Origin: Streptomyces sp. M41(2017)
Lineage (GTDB): Bacteria > Actinomycetota > Actinomycetes > Streptomycetales > Streptomycetaceae
Length of the DNA stretch: 64,000 nt
Assembly: GCF_002078175.1 (NCBI RefSeq)
Contig: NZ_MWFK01000001.1
Coordinates: 5,518,001 to 5,582,000, forward strand
Reading direction: 5' to 3'
Part shown: positions 1-7,529 of the stretch, piece by piece
Position numbering within the stretch: position 1 is the first letter of the stretch
Layout of the letters: every line of letters begins with the position of its first letter
The notes under the pieces: generated by a model
The model's database searches: none
Told to the model about the DNA's origin: nothing
What the model saw: only the letters and a program-made list of their open reading frames with translations
Made by a program: the position numbers and the translations under genes

Positions 1-1140
1 GCCGATGGGTGCGCCGCTGAAGTAGGACGACGTGGCGTCGACGACGTCCGGCATCTCCAGCGCGGTCTGCGACGAGGGGAAGTTGCCGATCTTCTTGAAG
101 AGGTAGGCCTGCTGTTCGGGGGCCGTGAGCCAGGCCACCAGCTCCTGCGCCTCCTTCTTCACGGGGCTCTTCTCCATGACGCCGAGGAACGATCCGCCCC
201 AGTTGGCGCCCTGCGGAGCCTTCGCGACGTCCCACTTGCCCTTGTTCTTCGGCCCGGCCTTCTCGCTGATGTGCGCGAGCATCCACGCCGGGCAGACGGT
301 GGTGGCGAAGGTGCTGTTGGCCAGGCCGGGGTCCCAACCGGGCTGGAACTGGCGGAGCTTGGCGGTGAGACCGGAGGTGGCCGCCTTGGAGGCCAGTTTC
401 CAGGCGTCCTTCACGACAGGGTTGGAGGCATAGATCAGCTTGCCCTGCTTGTCGTAGAACTGCTCGGAGTGGCCGTAGATCATGGCGTTGAACAGTCCGC
501 TGGAGCTGTCCATGAACGCGACCTTGCCGTCCTTGGACCCCTGCTTGAACTGCTTGCCCGCATCGACGTACTTGGACCAGTCGCCCTCCCACAGCTCGGC
601 GACCTCGTCACGGTCGGTCGGCAGGCCCGCCTGCTCGAAGAGGTCCTTGCGGTAGCAGACCGCCATCGGACCGATGTCGGTGCCGAGGCCGATGACCTTC
701 TTGTCCTTGGTGGTGACCTGGCTCTGCTTCCACGGCAGAAAGTGGTCCGTGCCGGACACGCCGGCGAGGTCGACGAAGTTGTCCTTCTGGGTGTCGGCCA
801 GTTCCTTGGCCCGGCCTATCTCTATGCCCTGGATGTCCTTGAGCCCGCTGCCCGCGGCCAGGTGGGTCTGCAGCGCTGTGTAGTAGGTCTGTTCGTCACC
901 GGCGACGTCGGCCTTGATGACGACGTCCGGATGCTCCTTCATGTACTTGTCGAGCAGCCCGGTCTCCTTGAAGCCCATGACGCCGAACAGCCCCATGGTG
1001 ATGGTGACCTTGCCGTCCTTCCTGCCCCCGCCCGTCCCGCCGCTGTCGCTGCTCCCGCAGCCCACGACCAGGCCGAGAGCCGACACGACCGATACGGCGG
1101 CCACGGCTCGTGTACGCAACTTCCTTTGGGCCTTGTCCAT
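1..1140 (-). CDS. Extracellular sugar-binding lipoprotein of an ABC importer (3' end outside window)
   Basis: Reads leftward from an ATG at 1140 and stays open past position 1, so the C-terminus is missing. A consensus ribosome site (AGGAGGA) lies just upstream. The N-terminus has a basic start, a hydrophobic core and a lipobox ending LVVGC followed by a Ser/Gly/Asp-rich linker, so it should be exported and lipid-anchored. The rest reads like family 1 solute-binding proteins (ITMGLFGVMGFKETG near the start, WGGSFLGVMEKSPVKKEAQ late). Such proteins capture oligosaccharides for a carbohydrate ABC permease, whose genes are expected to the left of the window. It is divergent from a LacI gene with twin operators between them, so repression by that protein and induction by the sugar is likely. 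The substrate cannot be told from sequence. Confidence 0.9.
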   Translation of the reverse strand, partial: MDKAQRKLRTRAVAAVSVVSALGLVVGCGSSDSGGTGGGRKDGKVTITMGLFGVMGFKETGLLDKYMKEHPDVVIKADVAGDEQTYYTALQTHLAAGSGLKDIQGIEIGRAKELADTQKDNFVDLAGVSGTDHFLPWKQSQVTTKDKKVIGLGTDIGPMAVCYRKDLFEQAGLPTDRDEVAELWEGDWSKYVDAGKQFKQGSKDGKVAFMDSSSGLFNAMIYGHSEQFYDKQGKLIYASNPVVKDAWKLASKAATSGLTAKLRQFQPGWDPGLANSTFATTVCPAWMLAHISEKAGPKNKGKWDVAKAPQGANWGGSFLGVMEKSPVKKEAQELVAWLTAPEQQAYLFKKIGNFPSSQTALEMPDVVDATSSYFSGAPIG

Positions 1141-1218
1141 TTCGTCCTCCTAGCGGCGGCGCTGACGCACCGGAGCTCGGGCCCCACGGTCCGCTCCGCG
1201 AGTCCCGATATGTCCCGG

Positions 1219-1232
1219 TGGGTACGTTCCCA
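1219..1232. promoter_or_regulatory. LacI-type operator, site 1
   Basis: Near-palindrome TGGGTACGTTCCCA, one mismatch from a perfect TGGGAACGTTCCCA dyad. It resembles the TGGGAGCGCTCCCA class bound by CebR-like LacI regulators of actinobacteria. It sits between the divergent binding-protein and lacI genes, and its centre is 22 bp from that of site 2, about two helical turns. Confidence 0.7.
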
Positions 1233-1240
1233 ACATGTGG

Positions 1241-1254
1241 TGGGAACGTGCCCA
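1241..1254. promoter_or_regulatory. LacI-type operator, site 2
   Basis: Near-palindrome TGGGAACGTGCCCA with the same core as site 1 and in phase with it on the helix. Two in-phase sites favour cooperative binding by the adjacent LacI protein. It lies about 100 bp upstream of the binding-protein start. Confidence 0.7.
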
Positions 1255-1425
1255 CTCAAGGCCCCGAAGCGTGGCGGCCCCCTGAGGTTCCTGTCAAGAA
1301 GGTGAATCCAGTTCGTTGCGGAACGATGTCGCGCCCGCGCGCCGGGGCCTTCCGGGAGCCTGGGGAGGGTCTGGCACAATGCGCAGGTGAAAGCCGGTGG
1401 AACGGCGCGCGAGCGAGGAGATGCC

Positions 1426-2442
1426 ATGGGGGGCAGGCAACGCCCGACCATCAAGACCGTGGCCGCCCGCGCCGGTGTCGGACGCACCACGGTTTCACGA
1501 GTCATCAATGGCTCCGAACTCGTCAGCGAGAAGGCGAGGGCCGCCGTACTCGCCGCCATCGCCGAGCTGAACTACGTCCCGAACTCGGTCGCCCGGGGAC
1601 TGGTGACGAGCCGGACCAACTCCGTCGCCCTGGTCATTCCCGAGTCGGAGAGCCGACTGGGCTCCGAGCCCTACTTCTCGGCCGTCATCCGCGGGGTCAG
1701 CACCGCGCTGGCCGAGACCCGGACGCAGCTGCAACTCGTCCTCGTACGCGATCAGGCCGAGCGGGACCAGCTCACCGAGTCGGTGGCCGAGCGACGGGTG
1801 GACGGCGTACTCCTCGTCTCGGTGCACGAACACGATCCGCTGCCGGGGCTGTTGGAGGACATGGGCCTGCCCACGGTGCTCGCCGGGCGCCGCTCGCCCG
1901 AGGAGTCGCTCAGCCACGTGCACTCCGACAACGCGGGTGGAGCCGCGGCCGCCGTCGAGCACCTGCTCGGCCGGGGACGCCGGACGATCGGCACGATCAG
2001 CGGGCCCCTGGACATGGACGTGGCCCGTAGCCGGCTCCAGGGGTGGCGCGAAACCCTCGAGAAGGCGGGCCACGAGGTCCCCGAAGGTCTCGTGGCCTCC
2101 TCCGACTTCACCGAGGAGGGCGGCGGGGCCGCCATGCGCTCACTCCTTGAACAAGTGCCCGCGCTCGACGCCGTGTTCGTCGCCTCGGACGTCATGGCCG
2201 CGGGTGCGCTCGCGGAGTTGCGCCGACAGGGGCGGCGCGTTCCCGACGACGTCGCGGTGGTCGGTTTCGACGACTCCATCATCGCCAGGCACACCCACCC
2301 GCCCCTCACCAGCGTGCGTCAGCCGGTCGAAGAGATCGGCAGCACGATCGCGCGCATTCTGCTGGCGGAGATCGACGACCCCGAGGAGCCTCGCCGGCAC
2401 ATCGTGCTTCCCACGGAGCTGGTGGTGCGGGAGTCGTCCTAG
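1426..2442 (+). CDS. LacI-family transcriptional repressor (sugar-responsive)
   Basis: 338 aa. The ATG at 1426 is chosen because GAGGAG lies 5 bases upstream; an in-frame GTG at 1387 has no such site. An N-terminal LacI helix-turn-helix with hinge helix (TIKTVAARAGVGRTTVSRVI, then YVPNSVARGL) is followed by a periplasmic-binding-protein-like sensor core with the usual DVAVVGFDDS motif and a C-terminal LPTELVVRESS end. Length is normal for the family. It is divergent from the sugar-binding lipoprotein and very probably represses it through the two 14-bp operators at 1219-1254. It is related in style to the second LacI protein of this window (14453-15445), but the two recognition helices differ (GRTTVSRVINGS versus SKSSVSRVINGE). 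Confidence 0.92.
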   Translation: MGGRQRPTIKTVAARAGVGRTTVSRVINGSELVSEKARAAVLAAIAELNYVPNSVARGLVTSRTNSVALVIPESESRLGSEPYFSAVIRGVSTALAETRTQLQLVLVRDQAERDQLTESVAERRVDGVLLVSVHEHDPLPGLLEDMGLPTVLAGRRSPEESLSHVHSDNAGGAAAAVEHLLGRGRRTIGTISGPLDMDVARSRLQGWRETLEKAGHEVPEGLVASSDFTEEGGGAAMRSLLEQVPALDAVFVASDVMAAGALAELRRQGRRVPDDVAVVGFDDSIIARHTHPPLTSVRQPVEEIGSTIARILLAEIDDPEEPRRHIVLPTELVVRESS

Positions 2443-2527
2443 GAGGCCCCTCTGTGGTCGGGTGCGACCACCGCACGCCCGGCGGCTGCTGGCCCGCCCA
2501 CGGTCGCGAGGGGCACAGGGCGGGACC

Positions 2528-3163
2528 TCAGCGGGTGCGCTCGGCTCTGACGACGGTGTCGTGGATCGTGACCGGAGCGCCGTCAGGCGTGGTGGCACTG
2601 CGAGCGCGGGCGGCGCTGGTGAGCACGTTCCACGTGTGCGCGGGAAGATCGGCGATGAGATCGTCCGCGGTGTAGAAGAGATCCGGCTCGGGCGGGCGGG
2701 GCATGGCGGTGTCCAGGTCACTGGGATGATGACCGATGATCACCAAGTGTCCGCCGGGGTCGACCCGCGCCGCGAGGGCGGCGAAGACGGCTCGTCGCAC
2801 AGGCCGGGGAAAGTGGATGAAGGACGCGGTGACCAGGTCGTAACGAGGAGTGTCGCCGGGCTTCCAGTCGCGGACATCGGCCTGCTGCCAGGTGAGCCGA
2901 TCGGTCAGCGGCGCCGGGGTGTGCTCGGCCGCGCGGTGCAGAGCCTGGGCCGAGAAGTCGACGCCCGTGACCTGCCAGCCCTGTCCGGCCAGCCAGAGGG
3001 CGTCTGCGCCCTCGCCGCAGCCCGCCTCCAGCGCGGTCCCCGGTTCGAGAGCGGCCACCTCCGTGACCAGTACGGGGTTGGGATCACCGCTCCACAGGGG
3101 GCCGGTACCGCCGTAGCGCTGGTCCCAGAAGGCGGCGCTGTAACGCGGATCGGTCTCGCTCAT
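2528..3163 (-). CDS. Class I SAM-dependent methyltransferase
   Basis: 211 aa from the ATG at 3163, with GAGGAG upstream; the TTG at 3166 is not needed. The Rossmann methyltransferase fold is clear: motif I is ALEAGCGEGADALWLA near residue 45, an acidic strand end (VTGVDFS) follows, and motif IV is DLVTASFIHFP. The opening ERDPRY-like WDQRYGG stretch is typical of TehB/thiopurine-methyltransferase-like small-molecule enzymes. It should transfer a methyl group from S-adenosylmethionine to a small acceptor; the substrate is unknown. It is convergent with the lacI gene (85-bp gap) and divergent from the cupin regulator at 3340, which may control it, with a tandem repeat between them. Confidence 0.85.
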   Translation of the reverse strand: MSETDPRYSAAFWDQRYGGTGPLWSGDPNPVLVTEVAALEPGTALEAGCGEGADALWLAGQGWQVTGVDFSAQALHRAAEHTPAPLTDRLTWQQADVRDWKPGDTPRYDLVTASFIHFPRPVRRAVFAALAARVDPGGHLVIIGHHPSDLDTAMPRPPEPDLFYTADDLIADLPAHTWNVLTSAARARSATTPDGAPVTIHDTVVRAERTR

Positions 3164-3201
3164 CAAAGAGTCTCCTCATCATGTGATCGGGCTGAGCCGA
3201 C

Positions 3202-3241
3202 CATGTGCGGTGTCGAGCACACATGTGCGGTGTCGAGCACA
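3202..3241. repeat. Tandem 2 x 20-bp direct repeat between divergent genes
   Basis: Two exact, abutting 20-bp copies (3202-3221 and 3222-3241). Each copy holds an inverted repeat TGTGC-N8-GCACA. The position between the methyltransferase and the XRE-cupin regulator, about 40 and 100 bp from their starts, fits a duplicated operator, but a chance duplication cannot be excluded. Confidence 0.8.
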
Positions 3242-3339
3242 GGGGTGCATCCGGCAGACTGCCCGGTGCGCTCGTCCACCAGCGTGGAACGGCGGCCCGC
3301 ACCACGCAAAGATCCCTGCTGCGGTGGCAAGGTGGTGAG

Positions 3340-3945
3340 ATGGGCGAACAGACCGCATCGACGATGGCGGCGGTCGGCCCCCGCCTCAAGGGGTTGCGCA
3401 CGCAGCGCACCCTGTCGCTGACCTCACTGGCCGAGGCCACCGGAATCTCGCTCAGCACGCTCTCGCGACTGGAGTCCGGTCAGCGTCGCCCGACCCTGGA
3501 ACTGCTCCTTCCGCTGGCACGTGAGCTACGGGTGGACATCGGCGAGCTCATCGGTGCGCCCCAGACCGGCGATCCTCGCCTGCACCTCAAGCCCGTCACG
3601 CGCCACGGCATGACCATGCTCCCGCTCACCCGCAGGGCCGGAACACTCCAGGCCTACAAATTGATCATCTCGCCCAAGCTGCGCTCGCCGGAGCCCGAGC
3701 AGGCCAGCCACGAGGGATATGAATGGATCTACGTCCTCGACGGACGCCTGCGTCTGGTCCTGGGCGACAACGACCTGACCATGGGCCCCGGTGAAGCCGC
3801 CGAATTCGACACCCGCACTCCCCACTGGTTCGGCAACGCCGACCGTCACCCCGTCGAGATCCTGAGCCTCCTGGGCCTCCAAGGAGAGCGCGCACACCTA
3901 CGCGCCCGCACCGCACGGCCCGCCGAGACACCGGAGTCGCCGTAA
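3340..3945 (+). CDS. XRE-family regulator with C-terminal cupin sensor
   Basis: 201 aa. The ATG at 3340 follows an AAGGTGG ribosome site. Residues about 12-67 form a Cro/CI-type helix-turn-helix (LSLTSLAEATGISLSTLSRL). Residues about 95-190 form a small cupin barrel (HEGYEWIYVLDGRLRLVLGD, then PGEAAEFDTRTPHWFGN) of the kind that senses a small ligand in the SutR/PuuR-like family. It is divergent from the methyltransferase and precedes the flavodoxin-fold gene. The repeated TGTGC-N8-GCACA element at 3202-3241 is the natural candidate for its binding site. The ligand is not predictable. Confidence 0.88.
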   Translation: MGEQTASTMAAVGPRLKGLRTQRTLSLTSLAEATGISLSTLSRLESGQRRPTLELLLPLARELRVDIGELIGAPQTGDPRLHLKPVTRHGMTMLPLTRRAGTLQAYKLIISPKLRSPEPEQASHEGYEWIYVLDGRLRLVLGDNDLTMGPGEAAEFDTRTPHWFGNADRHPVEILSLLGLQGERAHLRARTARPAETPESP

Positions 3946-4110
3946 CACCGTGCCCCGGACGAACCCTCAGGGCGGCCCCGTTCCGGGTTCGGCCGGGGGA
4001 GTGGTTCATGGAAGCGTGCACCCTCAAGGACCGCGGCTCCCCAGCGATCCACGAGAGGATCACAGCGGCCCGCGGTGACGGGCGCAGCCATCGAAACCAC
4101 GGAGGCACCA

Positions 4111-4848
4111 GTGACCGCACAGGCCCCAGAGTCCGCCGCGCCGCCGGCCCGCTACGACGATCTGCGAGCCGTGGTCTTCAACTGCACACTGAAACGGTCA
4201 CCCGAGCTGAGCAACACGCAGGGCCTCATCGACCGAAGCACGGCCATCATGCGACAGCAGGGCGTCGCCGTCGACATCGTGCGCGCCGTCGACCACGACA
4301 TCGCCAGTGGCGTGTGGCCCGACATGACGGAACACGGCTGGCGTTCCGACGAGTGGCCAGCGCTGTACGAGAGAGTCCTGGCCGCGGACATCCTCGTGCT
4401 CGCGGGGCCCATCTGGCTGGGTGACAACAGCTCGGTCATGAAGAAGGTCGTCGAGCGCCTCTACGCGTGCTCCGGGCTCTTGAACGAAGCCGGACAGTAC
4501 GCGTACTACGGCCGCGTGGGGGGCTGCCTGATCACGGGCAACGAGGACGGCGTCAAGCACTGCGCCATGAACGTCCTCTACAGCCTTCAGCACCTCGGGT
4601 ACACCGTCCCGCCGCAAGCCGACGCGGGGTGGATCGGCGAGGCCGGGCCGGGCCCCTCGTATCTGGACGAGGGTTCAGGCGGCCCGGAAAACGACTTCAC
4701 CAACCGCAACACGACCTTCATGACGTGGAACCTGCTGCACATGGCGCGGCTGCTCAAGGACTCCGGGGGCATCCCCGCCTACGGCAATGTGCGGGCCGCC
4801 TGGGACGCGGGTTGCCGTCACGATGCGGCCAACCCCGAACACAGGTGA
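4111..4848 (+). CDS. Flavodoxin-fold / NADPH-dependent FMN reductase family protein
   Basis: 245 aa from the GTG at 4111, which has GGAGG five bases upstream; an earlier GTG at 4075 lacks a site. The opening strand and phosphate loop (AVVFNCTLKRSPELSNTQ) and the ILVLAGPIWLGDNSSVMKK segment match the FMN-binding flavodoxin/NAD(P)H:FMN reductase fold. VGGCLITGNEDGVKHCAMNV is the third conserved strand-loop of the group. It probably binds FMN and acts as a soluble oxidoreductase. It lies 165 bp downstream of, and in the same direction as, the XRE-cupin gene, so joint control is possible. The substrate is unknown. Confidence 0.82.
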   Translation: MTAQAPESAAPPARYDDLRAVVFNCTLKRSPELSNTQGLIDRSTAIMRQQGVAVDIVRAVDHDIASGVWPDMTEHGWRSDEWPALYERVLAADILVLAGPIWLGDNSSVMKKVVERLYACSGLLNEAGQYAYYGRVGGCLITGNEDGVKHCAMNVLYSLQHLGYTVPPQADAGWIGEAGPGPSYLDEGSGGPENDFTNRNTTFMTWNLLHMARLLKDSGGIPAYGNVRAAWDAGCRHDAANPEHR

Positions 4849-5237
4849 GTGGCCGCGGCCGAGTCGCGGGGCTGGTCGGTCCGGGTGGCGGGCGCGCGGG
4901 TGACGGCCTGGACGGCGCGGTGGAGGCCGGTGCAGACGCATGCGCCACCGCCCAACTCGGTTGAGCCTTCGCACCGATGGCGGGGCCCCAGTCTCGCCAC
5001 GCCCTCCTGCCCGCGATGTCGGCCCGTCACCGATCGGGCGTGGTGACGACGATGCAGTCCTCCAGCAGGGACAGCGGGCAGCCCGAGGACCGCCCACGTC
5101 GAGGACCGCCCACGTCGACTCGCGATTCGACGGGGGTCAGCCGGTGGGCTGTGGCGGGTCGACAGCATGACGTCGCGGATCACCAGCGCGGGTGAACCCG
5201 TCCGCACGGTGGCTGGACCCGGCCGCACGGCGTCGGA
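4849..5237. other. Intergenic region with a 16-bp tandem duplication
   Basis: No convincing gene. Contains an exact tandem duplication of a 16-bp unit at 5085-5100 and 5101-5116 (GAGGACCGCCCACGTC). The open frames here lack ribosome sites and protein-like composition. Confidence 0.5.
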
Positions 5238-6206
5238 TCAGCCCTGGCGTCCCACGTTCTCGGTCGGCTGGTGCTCGCTCATGTGCCAGCCGTCGACCCG
5301 CGGCCCCATCAGATCGGTCGGCCACCCCGCGGTCCGCACGGCCGCGTCGTAAACGGCGTCGCCGAAGCCGACGATCGCGCCGTGCGGGTCCGGCAGCCGG
5401 CGCAGGTCCTGCCACGGCAGCAACGCCAGGCCGAGATCCGCGTGCCAGTCGGCGCCCTCGACGCCCCAGTCGCAGCCCGAGAGACCGTCCGGCTGCGGCC
5501 AGATATAGGCGTACATCCCGATGTCCAGCGGGCTCGTACCGTCGCTGTGGGTGTTGTCGAAGGAGAACCCCACCGACACGTACTCGTGCAACTGGGCGTT
5601 GCGCATGAACGGCGGGCCCCCCGGGCCGGGCTTCGTCCGGATCGGGCGCCAGCGGGTCGACGACAGGTCGAACCCGCCCCACATCACGCCGACACGCGGC
5701 CGGTGCCCGAGGAAGGGGGCCTGCCACGCCTCCAGACCGTCCGCGGCCAGATCGAACGCCTCCCACATCAGACGCGCCGAGTGAGCGTCCCACACCCGCT
5801 CGTCCCGGTCGTCGGCGAAGTTCGACGGAGCAGCAGGGATCTCGCAGATCTGCGTGGTGCCCGGATGCGGGATGCCCAGTTCGGTCGCCGCCTCGCAGAA
5901 CGCCGTGAAGAAGTCGGCGACCGACGTCCGTGCCAGCGACAGCGTCCGCGAGGCCCGGTCGGTCTCGATCAGCACGTCACCGTCGAGCAACCGGTAGTGC
6001 ACCGTGAAGGTCGCCCCCTTCCGCCGGAACGTCGGCGTGCGCAGGCCGCGAGGGGACACCTCCAGGACGATGTTGCCCCACCCGACCTCGAAAGGGTCGT
6101 CCAGCGAGTACTTGCCTGCGACCTGGACCACCCGGTTCACATACTCGATCATGGGCGCCAGTTCCGCGTGGTCCAGAACCGGCCACGCCTCGGGACGTTC
6201 GCTCAC
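5238..6206 (-). CDS. DUF5996 family protein
   Basis: 322 aa from a GTG at 6206 with GGGAGG five bases upstream. The sequence is that of the actinobacterial DUF5996 family: WPVLDHAELAPMIEYVNRVV near the start, RVGVMWGGFDLSSTRW and SFDNTHSDGTSPLDIGMYAY later, with many conserved Trp residues. It is soluble, with no signal peptide or membrane segment. No biochemical role is established for the family. The start overlaps by four bases (GTGA) the stop of a short upstream frame (6203-6517), which would allow translational coupling if that frame is real. Confidence 0.85.
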   Translation of the reverse strand: MSERPEAWPVLDHAELAPMIEYVNRVVQVAGKYSLDDPFEVGWGNIVLEVSPRGLRTPTFRRKGATFTVHYRLLDGDVLIETDRASRTLSLARTSVADFFTAFCEAATELGIPHPGTTQICEIPAAPSNFADDRDERVWDAHSARLMWEAFDLAADGLEAWQAPFLGHRPRVGVMWGGFDLSSTRWRPIRTKPGPGGPPFMRNAQLHEYVSVGFSFDNTHSDGTSPLDIGMYAYIWPQPDGLSGCDWGVEGADWHADLGLALLPWQDLRRLPDPHGAIVGFGDAVYDAAVRTAGWPTDLMGPRVDGWHMSEHQPTENVGRQG

Positions 6207-6517
6207 GGGAGCCTCCCGGCGGATCGATCCACGTGCAGCGGACAGCCGCGGAGTGCCGCAATTTCCGCGCGCGACAGCCTCACGACCGCATGCCCCGATT
6301 CTCCCACGGGCCTCGGAGGGCCGCCTTCTCCCGCCCACGTGGGATCGCACCAGGCGTGCCACAGACGGAACAGCCGCGTTGTCAGCGGGCTGTGCCAGGG
6401 TTGCGTGTCGTGGACGAATGGGTGGAGCGTGTCGACGATCAAGATCGTGCGCTGGGGGTAGCGGCGGGCCGCGGGCAGGCCATCCAGATGCTTGGCCGAC
6501 GCTCGCTCGATGAGCAA
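6203..6517 (-). CDS. Possible short gene coupled to the DUF5996 gene
   Basis: 104 aa from a TTG at 6517 with no clear ribosome site. The first two thirds look protein-like (PQRTILIVDTLHPFVHD, TTRLFRLWHAWCDP) and the third codon position is about 80 percent G or C, as in real genes here. Its stop overlaps the DUF5996 start as GTGA. Against it: its first 30 bases are antisense to the nucleotidyltransferase start and I do not recognise the family. It could also be the 3' remnant of a longer gene. Confidence 0.35.
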   Translation of the reverse strand: MLIERASAKHLDGLPAARRYPQRTILIVDTLHPFVHDTQPWHSPLTTRLFRLWHAWCDPTWAGEGGPPRPVGESGHAVVRLSRAEIAALRGCPLHVDRSAGRLP

Positions 6518-7084
6518 CTCGAAGGCCTGCGGTCCGCGCTCTCACGGAACGAGGTCCTGACCGAGGTGATGAGCCGGGCAGCGACGATGGAGCTGCCCGG
6601 CTGGTACGTGACGGCGGGCTGCCTGTTCCAGACAGTGTGGAACGTGGTCACCGACAAGCCGCCCACCAGCGGCATCAAGGACTACGACATCTTCTACTTC
6701 GACGCCGCCGACCTGTCCTGGGAGGCGGAGGATGCCGTGATCAGGGCAGGGCAGGAGCTGTTCGCCGGGCTGCCGGCCGAGGTGGAGATCCGCAACGAGG
6801 CTCGTGTGCATCTCTGGTACGAACAGAAATTCGGCGTGCCGTGTCCGCCCCACGAGTCCACCGAGGCGGCGATCGACTCGTTCGCCTCGACGACGTGCTG
6901 TCTGGGGGTGCGGCTGGAAGCCGACGGCGGGTGGCGTATCTACGCGCCCCACGGGCTGTCCGACGTGTTCAACCTGGTGGTCCGGCCGAACCCGGTTCTT
7001 GCCCCGAGGGAGGTGTACGAGACCAAGGCGGCTCGCTGGAGATGCGAGTGGCCGGAGCTCACCGTGCTGCCGTGGCCTGGCTGA
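6488..7084 (+). CDS. Nucleotidyltransferase family protein (NTP_transf_6-like)
   Basis: 198 aa from the ATG at 6488; the ribosome site is weak and an upstream start cannot be excluded. Conserved features of this group are the GCLFQTVWNVVT segment followed by GIKDYDIFYFD, whose paired acidic residues suit metal-dependent nucleotidyl transfer, and VEIRNEARVHLWYEQKFG later. Members are annotated as nucleotidyltransferases but their targets are unknown. It faces away from the DUF5996 gene. No membrane segment is present. Confidence 0.75.
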   Translation: MLGRRSLDEQLEGLRSALSRNEVLTEVMSRAATMELPGWYVTAGCLFQTVWNVVTDKPPTSGIKDYDIFYFDAADLSWEAEDAVIRAGQELFAGLPAEVEIRNEARVHLWYEQKFGVPCPPHESTEAAIDSFASTTCCLGVRLEADGGWRIYAPHGLSDVFNLVVRPNPVLAPREVYETKAARWRCEWPELTVLPWPG

Positions 7085-7309
7085 CGCTCGGATGCGGTGG
7101 TCATCTGGCGACTCTTCTCAGGAGCGCCAGTTCGCCTTGAGTTGCGAGACGACGGGGCTGGGTGGCGAGGTCCGGAAGGTCGACCGATCGGCATCGTCGA
7201 CCTTGCCGACTCCGCGAGCGCGGCCATGGGTTCCGCTGGGGCCTTTGCCGGGCGATGAGTTGCCGAACCCATGCCGATGGTGCCCTGACGGACGAGGCCG
7301 AGTCGGGGC

Positions 7310-7473
7310 TCTGCGTGAGCCGTTGAAGCGGCTCGCAAGACCGTCAGCGACTGCCTCTTCGCCTTGAGTTCTTCCTGGAGGAGGCCTTCCGCTTGGCGGG
7401 CCTCCTCCAGGTCGTCGGCGGTGCACGGTTCGACGAGCTCCGCTACGTCCGAGGCGAGGATGCAGAGGGTGTC
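7310..7473 (-). pseudogene. Probable remnant of a coiled-coil protein gene, no start codon
   Basis: One minus-strand frame just downstream of the rpoA copy reads as plausible protein (LASDVAELVEPCTADDLEEA, then LLQEELKAKRQSLTVL), with heptad-like spacing and codon use like genuine genes. No start codon with a ribosome site is available, and protein-like character fades below about 7300. It may be a truncated gene beside a recombination junction. I do not recognise the family. Confidence 0.3.
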
Positions 7474-7529
7474 CCCCCTGGACGAAGGCCTCGGACGCGA
7501 GCCTCCGCGACCGGCGTGCAGTGCGACGG

